Positions 33,689-43,016 of a stretch of 64,000 nucleotides of DNA are shown here, piece by piece. Made by a program: the position numbers and the translations under genes. Every line of letters begins with the position of its first letter. Position 1 is the stretch's first letter. The notes under the pieces were generated by a model that made no database searches, was not told the origin of the DNA, and was given only the letters and a program-made list of their open reading frames with translations. The stretch covers positions 62,001 to 126,000 of the forward strand of contig NZ_PCOV01000005.1 of NCBI RefSeq assembly GCF_002979435.1. The letters are read 5' to 3'. The DNA comes from Microbacterium sp. MYb66. Lineage in GTDB: Bacteria; Actinomycetota; Actinomycetes; Actinomycetales; Microbacteriaceae.

Positions 33689-34720
33689 GTGGTCGAGAGC
33701 AGAGACGACCAGGTCGCAGGAGGCGGGCCCGTTCGGCCGCGCGCGTCATCCGGGCGCGTCTCGATGGCCATGGTCGCCACTCGCGCCGGAGTCTCCGGAC
33801 AGACCGTGTCGCGCGTCGTCAACGGCAGTCCGCGCGTCGACCCCGCCACCCGTGCCCGCGTCGAGGGGGCGATGGCCGAACTCGGCTACCGTCCGCATCG
33901 TGCCGCCCGTGCTCTGCGCACCGGCCGCTCGCAGACCATCGGCCTCGTGGTCACCACACTCGCCACGGTCGGCAACTCCCGGATGCTGCAGGCCACGGCC
34001 GAGGCGGCGGCGGAACGCGGATACGCCCTCACCCTCGTCACCGCGGCCGATGGCGTCGCCGAGGCGTTCGAGCGCCTTGTCGAACAGGAGGTCGACGGCG
34101 CGATCGTCCTGAACGAGGCGTCGGCGCTCGTGTCGGGTGCCCGGCCACCTGCGGGGCTGCGTCTCGTCGTGGTCGACGCGCCCACGGATGCCGGCTTCAG
34201 CTCGGTGCACAGCGACCACCGGGGTGGCGCGGCCGAGGCCACGGCCCGACTTCTGGCGCTCGGCCACGACACGGTCCACCACCTCGCCGGCCCCGCCGAG
34301 TCCTTCGCGGCGGCGGAACGGGAGCGGGGATGGCGGGAGACGCTCGTCGCCGCGGGCATCCGTGCGCCCGCCGTCGTCCGCGGCGATTGGAGCTCGGACT
34401 CCGGGTTCGCGGCGGGGGCGGGCCTGGCCGCGGCATCCGCGGTGTTCTGCGCCAACGACCAGATGGCGCTCGGGCTGCTCCGCGCGTTCTCCGAGTCCGG
34501 CCGCCGCGTGCCGGAGGATGTCGGCGTCATCGGCTTCGACGACGTTCCGGATGCCGCGAACTACCGCCCGCCGCTGACCACGGTCCGTCAGGACTTCGAG
34601 GCTCTCGCCCACCGCGCGGTCGAGGTGCTGGTGGCGGAGATCGAAGGATCTTCGAGGTCTGCGCGATCCTCCGTGATCCCGACGTCCCTGGTCGAACGCG
34701 CCAGCGCCGCCGCGGGCTGA
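33689..34720 (+). CDS. LacI-family regulator of the gal operon (probable)
   Basis: A 343-residue repressor, divergent from galT. HTH AMVATRAGVSGQTVSRVVNGSPRV (about 27-50), hinge helix PHRAARALRTGRSQTIGLVV, then the periplasmic-binding-like ligand domain with SDHRGGAAEATARLLALGHD and the terminal VGVIGFDDVPDAANYRPPLTTV signature. About 25 extra residues precede the HTH from GTG 33689, which has GGAGG 4 nt upstream; GTG 33614 would lie inside the gal operator region. Galactose or an allolactose-like sugar is the likely inducer. Confidence 0.88.
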   Translation: MVESRDDQVAGGGPVRPRASSGRVSMAMVATRAGVSGQTVSRVVNGSPRVDPATRARVEGAMAELGYRPHRAARALRTGRSQTIGLVVTTLATVGNSRMLQATAEAAAERGYALTLVTAADGVAEAFERLVEQEVDGAIVLNEASALVSGARPPAGLRLVVVDAPTDAGFSSVHSDHRGGAAEATARLLALGHDTVHHLAGPAESFAAAERERGWRETLVAAGIRAPAVVRGDWSSDSGFAAGAGLAAASAVFCANDQMALGLLRAFSESGRRVPEDVGVIGFDDVPDAANYRPPLTTVRQDFEALAHRAVEVLVAEIEGSSRSARSSVIPTSLVERASAAAG

Positions 34721-34735
34721 GCCGCCGCGGGCTGA
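34706..34735 (+). repeat. 15-bp tandem duplication at the lacI 3' end
   Basis: GCCGCCGCGGGCTGA occurs twice back to back, so the stop codon and the four preceding codons are duplicated and a second in-frame TGA follows the first. A third, degenerate copy (GCGGCCGCGG) comes next and gives the end of the transcript hairpin-forming potential. Confidence 0.8.
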
Positions 34736-34864
34736 GCGGCCGCGGCCTCCTTCCTTCTCCGGCACGACTACCCGATCCGGTACGGCCGCACGACCGATCC
34801 GACGACTCCCGCGCCCGTCCGTGTCCTGCTCGGGCAGGGGTTCCCGGCTTCCCGATACCGCCGG

Positions 34865-34911
34865 TTGCGCTCTGCCGGTGTCTCATGTCATGATCTCGGA
34901 AAGCGTTTTCC
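34865..34911 (+). promoter_or_regulatory. Promoter and LacI-type operator of the Gfo/Idh-DUF993 operon
   Basis: TTGCGC (34865-34870), 18-nt spacer and CATGAT (34889-34894) form a plausible promoter. GGAAAGCGTTTTCC (34898-34911) is a 14-bp palindrome with one mismatched pair and a central CG, typical of LacI-family operators, and it covers the predicted transcription start. The LacI-type protein at 39089 is the best candidate to bind it. The rest of 34736-34973 shows no gene. Confidence 0.6.
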
Positions 34912-34973
34912 CGATTCCGAGGATCTCCGGGACGAGAAGGCGCGAACGACCTCCGCGAGAGAAACGGAACACG

Positions 34974-36137
34974 ATGGCACAGGCGAACACCCGCGAGATC
35001 GGGATCATCATGAACGGCGTCACGGGACGCATGGGCTACCGGCAGCATCTGGTGCGCTCGATCCTCGCGATCCGCGACGAGGGGGGCATCGAGCTCCCCG
35101 ACGGCTCGCGCATCACGGTCAAGCCCCTGCTCGTCGGCCGCAACGAGGCCACCCTCGCCGAGCTCGCGGCGAAGCACGACATCGCGGACTGGACGACCGA
35201 CCTCGACGCAGCCCTCGCCGACCCGCAGTGGGAGATCTACGCCGACTTCCTGGTGACCAAGGCACGCGCCTCCGCGATCCGCAAGGCCATCGCCGCAGGG
35301 AAGGCGATCTACACCGAGAAGCCCACGGCCGAGTCCCTCGAGGAGGCGCTCGAGCTCGCGCGGCTCGCCCGCACCGCCGGTGTCAAGACCGGCGTCGTGC
35401 ACGACAAGCTCTACCTGCCGGGCCTGCAGAAGCTCAAGCGCCTGATCGACTCCGGCTTCTTCGGACGCATCCTCTCGGTGCGCGGCGAGTTCGGCTACTG
35501 GGTGTTCGAGGGCGACTGGCAGCCGGCGCAGCGCCCGAGCTGGAACTACCGCACGGAAGACGGCGGCGGCATCATCACCGATATGTTCCCGCACTGGAAC
35601 TACGTGCTCGAGAACCTCTTCGGCGAGGTCAAGAGCGTCTACGCGCAGGCCGCCGTGCACATCGCTGATCGCTGGGACGAGAAGGGCGAGCGCTACACCG
35701 CCACCGCCGAGGATGCGGCGTACGGCATCTTCGAGATCGAGGGCGGCGTGATCGCCGAGATCAACTCCTCGTGGACCGTGCGCGTGAACCGCGACGAGCT
35801 CGTCGAGTTCCAGGTCGACGGCACGCACGGCTCGGCCGTGGTCGGCCTGTTCGGCGCGAAGATCCAGCCGCGCAACGCGACGCCCAAGCCGGTGTGGAAC
35901 CCCGACCTGGAAGACACCCGCGACTACGACGCGGACTGGCAGAAGGTGCCGACCAACGACGTGTTCCTCAACGGCTTCCGCCAGCAGTGGGAGGAGTACC
36001 TGGTCTCCTACGTCGAGGGCACCGACTACCCGTTCGACCTGCTCGCGGGCGCTCGCGGCGTGCAGTTCGCCGAGGCCGGTCTGACCTCCAGCGCCGAGGG
36101 CCGCAAGATCGCCCTGTCGGCGCTGAGCCTGGACTGA
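34974..36137 (+). CDS. Gfo/Idh/MocA-family oxidoreductase
   Basis: A 387-residue NAD(P)-dependent sugar dehydrogenase-like protein. The Rossmann loop is GIIMNGVTGRMGYRQHLVRS (about 9-28), with TGR rather than the more usual GxG. The family EKP motif is intact (IYTEKPTAESLEEA, about 118-131), and GGGIITDMFPHWNYVLENLFGE covers the conserved DxxxHxxD-like catalytic region. It starts a four-gene run with DUF993 and two TIM-barrel isomerases. It probably oxidises a sugar or inositol-like compound to a keto derivative. Confidence 0.87.
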   Translation: MAQANTREIGIIMNGVTGRMGYRQHLVRSILAIRDEGGIELPDGSRITVKPLLVGRNEATLAELAAKHDIADWTTDLDAALADPQWEIYADFLVTKARASAIRKAIAAGKAIYTEKPTAESLEEALELARLARTAGVKTGVVHDKLYLPGLQKLKRLIDSGFFGRILSVRGEFGYWVFEGDWQPAQRPSWNYRTEDGGGIITDMFPHWNYVLENLFGEVKSVYAQAAVHIADRWDEKGERYTATAEDAAYGIFEIEGGVIAEINSSWTVRVNRDELVEFQVDGTHGSAVVGLFGAKIQPRNATPKPVWNPDLEDTRDYDADWQKVPTNDVFLNGFRQQWEEYLVSYVEGTDYPFDLLAGARGVQFAEAGLTSSAEGRKIALSALSLD

Positions 36138-36141
36138 CGGG

Positions 36142-37314
36142 ATGAGCACCCTTCGACTCCTGGCCGCCGACGGAGCGGCGACGGACGCGGCTCTGAACGA
36201 GGGCGGCTCCTATGCGCGGCCGGCATCCGCGCTGCGCAGCCGGGTCGCCTACGCGGCCGCGCACGTCGTGCCGAAGACGTACGCCGACAACACCCCGGGG
36301 CAGCCCGCCGACATCGACTGGGATGCCACGCTCGCGTTCCGCCGGAACGTGTACTCGTGGGGACTCGGCGTCGCCGATGCCATGGACACCGCGCAGCGGA
36401 ACATGGGGCTGGATGCCGCGGCCACCCGCGAGCTGATCGCCCGCAGTGCCGAGGTCGCCCGCGAGGAGGGCGGATCGGTCGTGGTCGGAGTCAACACCGA
36501 CCACGTCGCCGAGACGCACATCTCGCTCGATCAGGTGATCGCCGCCTATACCGAGCAGCTGCACTTCGCCGAGGAGCAGGGGGCCGGCCCCGTGCTGATG
36601 GCCTCGCGGCACCTGGCCCGTGCGGCGACGGATGCCGCGGACTACCGCCGCGTCTACCGCGAGGTGCTGTCGCGGGCGACCGTGCCCGTGGTGCTGCACT
36701 GGCTGGGCACGGCCTTCGACCCTGAGCTCGCCGGCTACTTCGGCGCGGAGGACTGGCAGACGGCATCCGAGGTCCTCCTGCAGGTCATCGAAGAGAACCC
36801 GGGCACGGTCGCGGGCGTGAAGATGAGCCTGCTGAACGCGGAGTCCGAGATCTCGGTGCGCGAACGGCTCCCCGAGAGTGTGCACATGTTCACCGGCGAC
36901 GATTTCAACTACGTGAGCCTGATCGGCGGTGACACCGTCGGCGACGGCGCGGGGCATTCGGACGCACTGCTGGGGGCGTTCGCCGCGATCACCCCGGTCG
37001 CGTCGGCGGCGATCCAGGCGCTGGATGCCGGCGACGCGGAGGCCTACCTGCGCATCCTCGGTCCGACCGAGGAGCTCAGCCGTCAGGTGTTCGCCGCGCC
37101 CACCTTCTATTACAAGACGGGCGTCGCGTTCCTCGCCTGGCTGAACGGCCACCAGCCCGCATTCCAGATGGTGGGCGGGCTGCACTCCGCGCGCAGCCTG
37201 CCGCACCTGAGTCGGATCGTCGAGCTGGCGAACGCGTCGCTCGCGCTCGAGCAGCCCGACCTCGCCCGCGAACGATGGCACGGGATGCTGCGCCTGAACG
37301 GGGTGGACGCATGA
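36142..37314 (+). CDS. DUF993 / dihydrodipicolinate-synthase-superfamily protein
   Basis: A 390-residue protein of the DUF993 family, distantly related to class I aldolases of the DapA fold. Visible landmarks are YSWGLGVADAMDTAQRNMGL, VVVGVNTDHVAETH, VPVVLHWLGTAFDPEL, GVKMSLLNAESEISVR and MFTGDDFNYVSLIGGD; the lysine in GVKMS is in the position expected for a Schiff-base residue, but this is inference. It starts 4 nt after the Gfo/Idh stop and overlaps the next gene (ATGA). An aldolase or dehydratase step on the keto-sugar made by its neighbour is plausible. Confidence 0.8.
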   Translation: MSTLRLLAADGAATDAALNEGGSYARPASALRSRVAYAAAHVVPKTYADNTPGQPADIDWDATLAFRRNVYSWGLGVADAMDTAQRNMGLDAAATRELIARSAEVAREEGGSVVVGVNTDHVAETHISLDQVIAAYTEQLHFAEEQGAGPVLMASRHLARAATDAADYRRVYREVLSRATVPVVLHWLGTAFDPELAGYFGAEDWQTASEVLLQVIEENPGTVAGVKMSLLNAESEISVRERLPESVHMFTGDDFNYVSLIGGDTVGDGAGHSDALLGAFAAITPVASAAIQALDAGDAEAYLRILGPTEELSRQVFAAPTFYYKTGVAFLAWLNGHQPAFQMVGGLHSARSLPHLSRIVELANASLALEQPDLARERWHGMLRLNGVDA

Positions 37315-38177
37315 CCGCCGTCGATCCGCGTCTGTCGATCAACCAGGCGACCATCAAGCACGCCGACCTGGCCACGGCGCTGCGAGTCACCGCCGATGCC
37401 GGCATCCAGGCCATCGGCCTCTGGCGGGAGCCCGTGAACGAGGTCGGCCTCGACACCGCCGCACGGATGCTCGCCGACTCGGGCCTGCGCTTCTCTACCC
37501 ACTGCCGCGGCGGGTTCTTCACGCTCCCGGCAGGGTCGGAGCGGGATGCCGCCCTCGACGACAACCGCCGGGCCATCGAGGAGACCGCGACGCTCGCCGC
37601 CGCCGGTGCCGAGGGCTCCACCGCGGTGCTGGTGCTCGTCGCCGGCGGCCTGCCCGCGGGGTCACGCGACCTGATCGGGGCGCGCGAGCGCGTGCGCGAT
37701 GCGATCGGCGTGCTGGTTCCCGAGGCGAAAGCGGCCGGAGTCACACTCGCGATCGAACCGCTGCATCCGATGTACGCGTCCGACCGGGCCGTCGTCTCGA
37801 CGCTCGGCCAGGCGTTGGACATCGCCGCCGACTTCGAGCCCGAGGTCGTCGGCGCGGCGGTCGACACGTTCCACATCTGGTGGGATCCGCAGGTGCTCGA
37901 CCAGATCGCGCGGGCCGGTCGAGAGGGTCGCATCGCCACCTATCAGGTGTGCGACTGGAAGACGCCGCTCGCCGCCGACGTGCTGCTCTCGCGGCACTAC
38001 ACCGGCGACGGGGTCATCGACTTCGGCTCGCTCACCCGTGCCGTCGTCGCGACCGGCTACGACCGCGACATCGAGGTCGAGATCTTCAACGCCGACATCT
38101 GGGCGGATGCTCCCGACCGGGTCGTGCGCCGCACCGCGGAGACCTTCGCCGCCGCGGTCTCCCCGCACCTCGGCTGA
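37311..38177 (+). CDS. Sugar phosphate isomerase/epimerase (AP-endonuclease-2 TIM barrel)
   Basis: A 288-residue TIM-barrel protein of the xylose-isomerase-like group. Metal and substrate residues are suggested by LAIEPLHPMYASD (Glu about 147), VVGAAVDTFHIWWDPQV (Asp and His) and the late glutamate in RDIEVEIFNAD. ATG 37311 overlaps the DUF993 stop by ATGA, so these two products should be made in step. Members isomerise or epimerise keto-sugars, inosose or hydroxypyruvate; nothing here fixes which. A second, weakly similar barrel follows at 38296. Confidence 0.83.
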   Translation: MTAVDPRLSINQATIKHADLATALRVTADAGIQAIGLWREPVNEVGLDTAARMLADSGLRFSTHCRGGFFTLPAGSERDAALDDNRRAIEETATLAAAGAEGSTAVLVLVAGGLPAGSRDLIGARERVRDAIGVLVPEAKAAGVTLAIEPLHPMYASDRAVVSTLGQALDIAADFEPEVVGAAVDTFHIWWDPQVLDQIARAGREGRIATYQVCDWKTPLAADVLLSRHYTGDGVIDFGSLTRAVVATGYDRDIEVEIFNADIWADAPDRVVRRTAETFAAAVSPHLG

Positions 38178-38295
38178 GAGTGCGTCACACTTGTCGGAAG
38201 CAGGAACGGATGCAGGCCCCCAACGCGACTTCTGATCCGGCATCCGCGAATCGGCCGTGCATCCGTGCCTGCGGAGCGGCCCGGAGGATGACACC

Positions 38296-39060
38296 ATGAC
38301 CCGAATCCGTCCAGGACTCTGCTCGGTGACCTTCCGCGAACTCGCGCCGGAGCAGATCATCGCGCTCGCCGCGGATGCCGGGCTCGAGGCCATCGAGTGG
38401 GGCGGCGACGTGCATGTGCCGCCGGGCGACGTGGTCCGCGCCGCCGAGGTGGCCCGTGCCACCGCCGACGCCGGGCTCGCGGTCGCCTCGTACGGCTCGT
38501 ACTTCCGGGCGGGGGCGGACGAGCCTCTCACGCCCGTGCTCGACGCGGCGCAGGCGCTCGGAGCGGACCGGGTGCGCGTCTGGGCCGGCCGCACCGGCTC
38601 GGATGCGGCGACCGAGGCCGACGGAGCCGCCGTGGTCGCACGGCTCCAGGCCGCGGCATCCGAGGCCGAGGCGCGGGGGATCGGACTCGCCCTCGAGTTC
38701 CACTCCGGCACCCTCGCCGACACGGCCCCGGCCACCCTGCGGCTCCTCGCGGCGGTGGGGAGCCCCGCCCTCTCGACGTACTGGCAGCCGACCGTCGCGG
38801 CCTCGGTCGAGACCGCGCTCGCGGAGTACCGGCTGCTCGCGCCGCACACGAGTGCAGTGCACGTCTTCTCCTGGTGGCCGGAGCGGGATCGGCTGCCGCT
38901 GCGGGCGCGCGATGCGCTGTGGACGAGGTTCGCCGCAGCGGCGCGAGCGGAGGCGAGCCCACCGCGCGATGCGCTGCTGGAGTTCGTGCCGGGAGACGAC
39001 CCCGCGCTGCTGGCGGGAGAGGCCGCCGCACTGCGCGAGTACCTCGGGGCGCCTGCGTGA
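38296..39060 (+). CDS. Second TIM-barrel isomerase/epimerase family protein
   Basis: A 254-residue xylose-isomerase-like protein, shorter and more divergent than the preceding one. PGLCSVTFRELAPEQIIALA starts the barrel; IEWGGDVHVPPGD, LALEFHSGTLADTAPATLRLL and VHVFSWWPERDRLPLRAR carry probable metal-binding residues. ATG 38296 has GGAGG at 38283-38287. The 118 nt between it and the upstream gene contain no terminator that I can see, so the run from 34974 may be one transcript. It could open a ring or epimerise the product of the first barrel. Confidence 0.78.
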   Translation: MTRIRPGLCSVTFRELAPEQIIALAADAGLEAIEWGGDVHVPPGDVVRAAEVARATADAGLAVASYGSYFRAGADEPLTPVLDAAQALGADRVRVWAGRTGSDAATEADGAAVVARLQAAASEAEARGIGLALEFHSGTLADTAPATLRLLAAVGSPALSTYWQPTVAASVETALAEYRLLAPHTSAVHVFSWWPERDRLPLRARDALWTRFAAAARAEASPPRDALLEFVPGDDPALLAGEAAALREYLGAPA

Positions 39061-39075
39061 TGATGACCCGGGAAG

Positions 39076-39081
39076 TAGGCT
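39076..39081 (+). promoter_or_regulatory. -10 hexamer TAGGCT, leaderless start at 39089
   Basis: TAGGCT followed by 7 nt (CTGGGGC) and the ATG at 39089, giving the regulator its own promoter. Confidence 0.5.
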
Positions 39082-39088
39082 CTGGGGC

Positions 39089-40159
39089 ATGACCAAGCCC
39101 GCATCGTCCGCGGAGCGGCCATCCGCCTCGCGCGCCCGTCGTCACCCGCGGGGGGCAGCGCCCACGTTGCACGATGTCGCTCGCGAGGCCGGCGTATCCC
39201 TGGCCACCGCTTCGCGGGTGCTGAACGGCTCCGAGCGCAAGGTCGCCGAGTCGTTCCGCGAGCGGGTGGAGTCCGCGGCCGCCGAGCTCGGCTACACCGC
39301 CAACGTCTCGGCGCAGTCCACCGCCCGCGGCACCTCCCCGGTCATCGCACTTCTCGTCGCCGACATCGCCGACCCGTACTTCGGCCTGATCGCGTCGGGC
39401 GTCGCCCGCGGTGCCGACGAGCACGGGCTGGTCGTGACGATCGCGATCACGGAACGCGACCCGGAACGCGAGTCCCGCATCGTGCGTGCGCTCCGCGGCC
39501 AGCGCCCGCGCGGGCTGATCCTCGCGGCCTCCCGCACGCAGGAGCCGCGGGAGGCGGAGACCGCGCACGATCTCGCCGAGTTCGCCCGTCTCGGCGGACG
39601 GGTCGTCGCCTTCGGGCCGGACGGCGACGCGGAGCGCCGCATCGAGATCGACAATCGTGCCGCCGCTGAAGACCTCGGCCGGCGGATGGCGGGGCTCGGG
39701 TACCGTTCCGCCCTCGCGCTCGCCGCCGCGGAGGGCGTGCGCACCTCGGATGATCGCCTGGCCGGGTTCCGTGCCGGATTCGAGGCAGCCGGAGGCGTCG
39801 TCGCCGGCGTGCGGCGAGGCGACTTCCGACGCGAATCCGGAGCAGCGGACATGACGGAGGCCCTCGCCGACGGCGTGCCGGCGGGCACCCTCGTCTTCGC
39901 GATCAGCGATGTGGTGGCGATCGGCGCGATGTCCGCGATCCGCGATGCCGGGCGTGATGTGGGTGCCGACATCGCGGTGTGCGGCTTCGACGACGTGCCG
40001 GCGAGCAGCGATGTGACGCCGGCGCTGACGACCGTCCGCGTGCCGTTGAGCGAGGTCGGCTATCAGGCCTTCCGTGCGACGGTCGACGCCGACTGGGAGC
40101 AGCCTCCTCTTCCGCTCGAGGTCGTCGTGCGTGCGAGCACTCCCGGGATCACGGCGTGA
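39089..40159 (+). CDS. LacI-family regulator of the sugar cassette (probable)
   Basis: A 356-residue repressor: a basic tail, then HTH TLHDVAREAGVSLATASRVLNGSERKV (about 27-53), the hinge YTANVSAQSTARGTSPVIAL and a ligand domain (FGLIASGVARGADEHGL, CGFDDVPASSDVTPALTTVRVPL). It lies directly downstream of the two isomerase genes and is translationally coupled to glycerate kinase (GTGA). The palindrome at 34898-34911 upstream of the first catabolic gene is the most likely target. Confidence 0.88.
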   Translation: MTKPASSAERPSASRARRHPRGAAPTLHDVAREAGVSLATASRVLNGSERKVAESFRERVESAAAELGYTANVSAQSTARGTSPVIALLVADIADPYFGLIASGVARGADEHGLVVTIAITERDPERESRIVRALRGQRPRGLILAASRTQEPREAETAHDLAEFARLGGRVVAFGPDGDAERRIEIDNRAAAEDLGRRMAGLGYRSALALAAAEGVRTSDDRLAGFRAGFEAAGGVVAGVRRGDFRRESGAADMTEALADGVPAGTLVFAISDVVAIGAMSAIRDAGRDVGADIAVCGFDDVPASSDVTPALTTVRVPLSEVGYQAFRATVDADWEQPPLPLEVVVRASTPGITA

Positions 40160-41265
40160 CCCGGGTCGTTCTGGCCCCGGACAGCTTCAAGGGAACGATC
40201 ACGGCGGCGGATGCCGCGGCGGCGCTCGCCCACGGCTGGGCCGCGGTGGACCCCGACGCCGAGTTCGTCCTTCGCCCCATGGCGGATGGGGGAGAGGGCA
40301 CGGTCGCGGCCTTCGAGGCGGCGGTGCCGGGTGCCCGACGGATGCCGGTGGCGGTCGAGGGGCCGGCGGGCGCGGTCGTCGGATCCTTCTGGCTGCTGCT
40401 GCCTCCGACGGAGGACGCGCCGGAGGGGACCGCAGTCGTCGATCTCGGCTCGACCTCGGGCATCGAACTGCTGGATGAGCTGCGTCCGTGGGATGCCGAC
40501 ACCACGGGCCTCGGCCAGGCGATGGCTGCCGCACTCGACCACGGCGTCTCCCGGCTCGTGGTCGGCATCGGATCGAGTGCCTCCACCGATGGCGGCACCG
40601 GGATGCTCGCGGCGCTCGGCGCGCGGTTCCTCGATGCCGCAGGTGGTCCGGTCGCACCCGGCGCGCGCGGGCTGGCCGACATCGCCGCCGTCGACCTGAC
40701 GGCGCTGCGTGCTGCCCCCGAGGTGCGCGTGCTCACCGACGTCACCAACCCGCTCATCGGGCCGCGCGGGGCCGCCGCGGTGTTCGGTCCGCAGAAGGGG
40801 CTGCGCGCCGCGGAGGACATCGCGCTCGTCGACGAGGGTCTGCGGCGTCTCGCCGACCTGCTGGGACTCGACGCCGCGCTTCCCGGCAGCGGTGCGGCCG
40901 GCGGCACCGGCGGTGCTCTCGTCGTCTGGGGCGGTGTGCTCGCACCGGGCGCCGCCGCGGTGGCGGAGCTCATCGGTCTGACCGACGCGATCGCCGACGC
41001 CGACGTGGTGATCACGGGAGAGGGGTCCTACGACGGGCAGTCCGGCGACGGCAAGGTGCCCTCGTTCCTCGCCTCGCTCGCCGCGGATGCCGGAGCGGGC
41101 GCGATGCTCGCCGCCGGGCGCATCGCCGACGACGCCGACATGACCCCGTTCGCCGCATCCGCTTCCCTCACCGCGCTCGCCGGATCAGCCGAGGCTGCGC
41201 TCGCCGAACCCGCACGCTGGTTGCGCGAGGCCGGTGCCGTCCTGGCTCGCGCCGCCGCATCCTGA
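40156..41265 (+). CDS. glxK: Glycerate kinase
   Basis: A 369-residue class I glycerate kinase (GarK/GlxK family), forming 2-phosphoglycerate from glycerate. VVLAPDSFKGTITAADAAAALAHG opens the protein; RPMADGGEGTVAAF, VGIGSSASTDGGTGMLAALG and VITGEGSYDGQSGDGKVPS are strongly conserved in the family. GTG 40156 overlaps the LacI stop. Its inclusion suggests that the cassette's substrate is cleaved to a C3 unit such as tartronate semialdehyde or glycerate before entering glycolysis. Confidence 0.92.
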   Translation: MTRVVLAPDSFKGTITAADAAAALAHGWAAVDPDAEFVLRPMADGGEGTVAAFEAAVPGARRMPVAVEGPAGAVVGSFWLLLPPTEDAPEGTAVVDLGSTSGIELLDELRPWDADTTGLGQAMAAALDHGVSRLVVGIGSSASTDGGTGMLAALGARFLDAAGGPVAPGARGLADIAAVDLTALRAAPEVRVLTDVTNPLIGPRGAAAVFGPQKGLRAAEDIALVDEGLRRLADLLGLDAALPGSGAAGGTGGALVVWGGVLAPGAAAVAELIGLTDAIADADVVITGEGSYDGQSGDGKVPSFLASLAADAGAGAMLAAGRIADDADMTPFAASASLTALAGSAEAALAEPARWLREAGAVLARAAAS

Positions 41266-41266
41266 C

Positions 41267-41280
41267 GCGCGGCGCCGCGC
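41267..41280. terminator. Palindrome between convergent genes
   Basis: GCGCGGCGCCGCGC is a perfect 14-bp palindrome lying in the 21 nt between glxK and pgm, which converge. As RNA it would form a short GC-only hairpin in either direction. Confidence 0.4.
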
Positions 41281-41286
41281 TCGGAG

Positions 41287-42930
<1,644 letters not shown>

Positions 42931-42936
42931 CTCTTC

Positions 42937-42942
42937 AGTCTG
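42937..42942 (-). promoter_or_regulatory. -10 hexamer CAGACT, leaderless start of pgm
   Basis: CAGACT on the minus strand, then 6 nt to the ATG at 42930; weaker match than most. Confidence 0.35.
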
Positions 42943-43003
42943 CCCCCTGATCGGCGTGACCGCATCCGGAAGTCACCCGAAGATCGGTCGGGTCGGCGAG
43001 GGC

Positions 43004-43009
43004 TAAGGT
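43004..43009 (+). promoter_or_regulatory. -10 hexamer TAAGGT, leaderless start of pheA
   Basis: TAAGGT followed by 7 nt (GAAACCC) and the GTG at 43017. The alternative GTG at 43008 overlaps the hexamer and can be excluded if the promoter is real. Confidence 0.5.
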
Positions 43010-43016
43010 GAAACCC

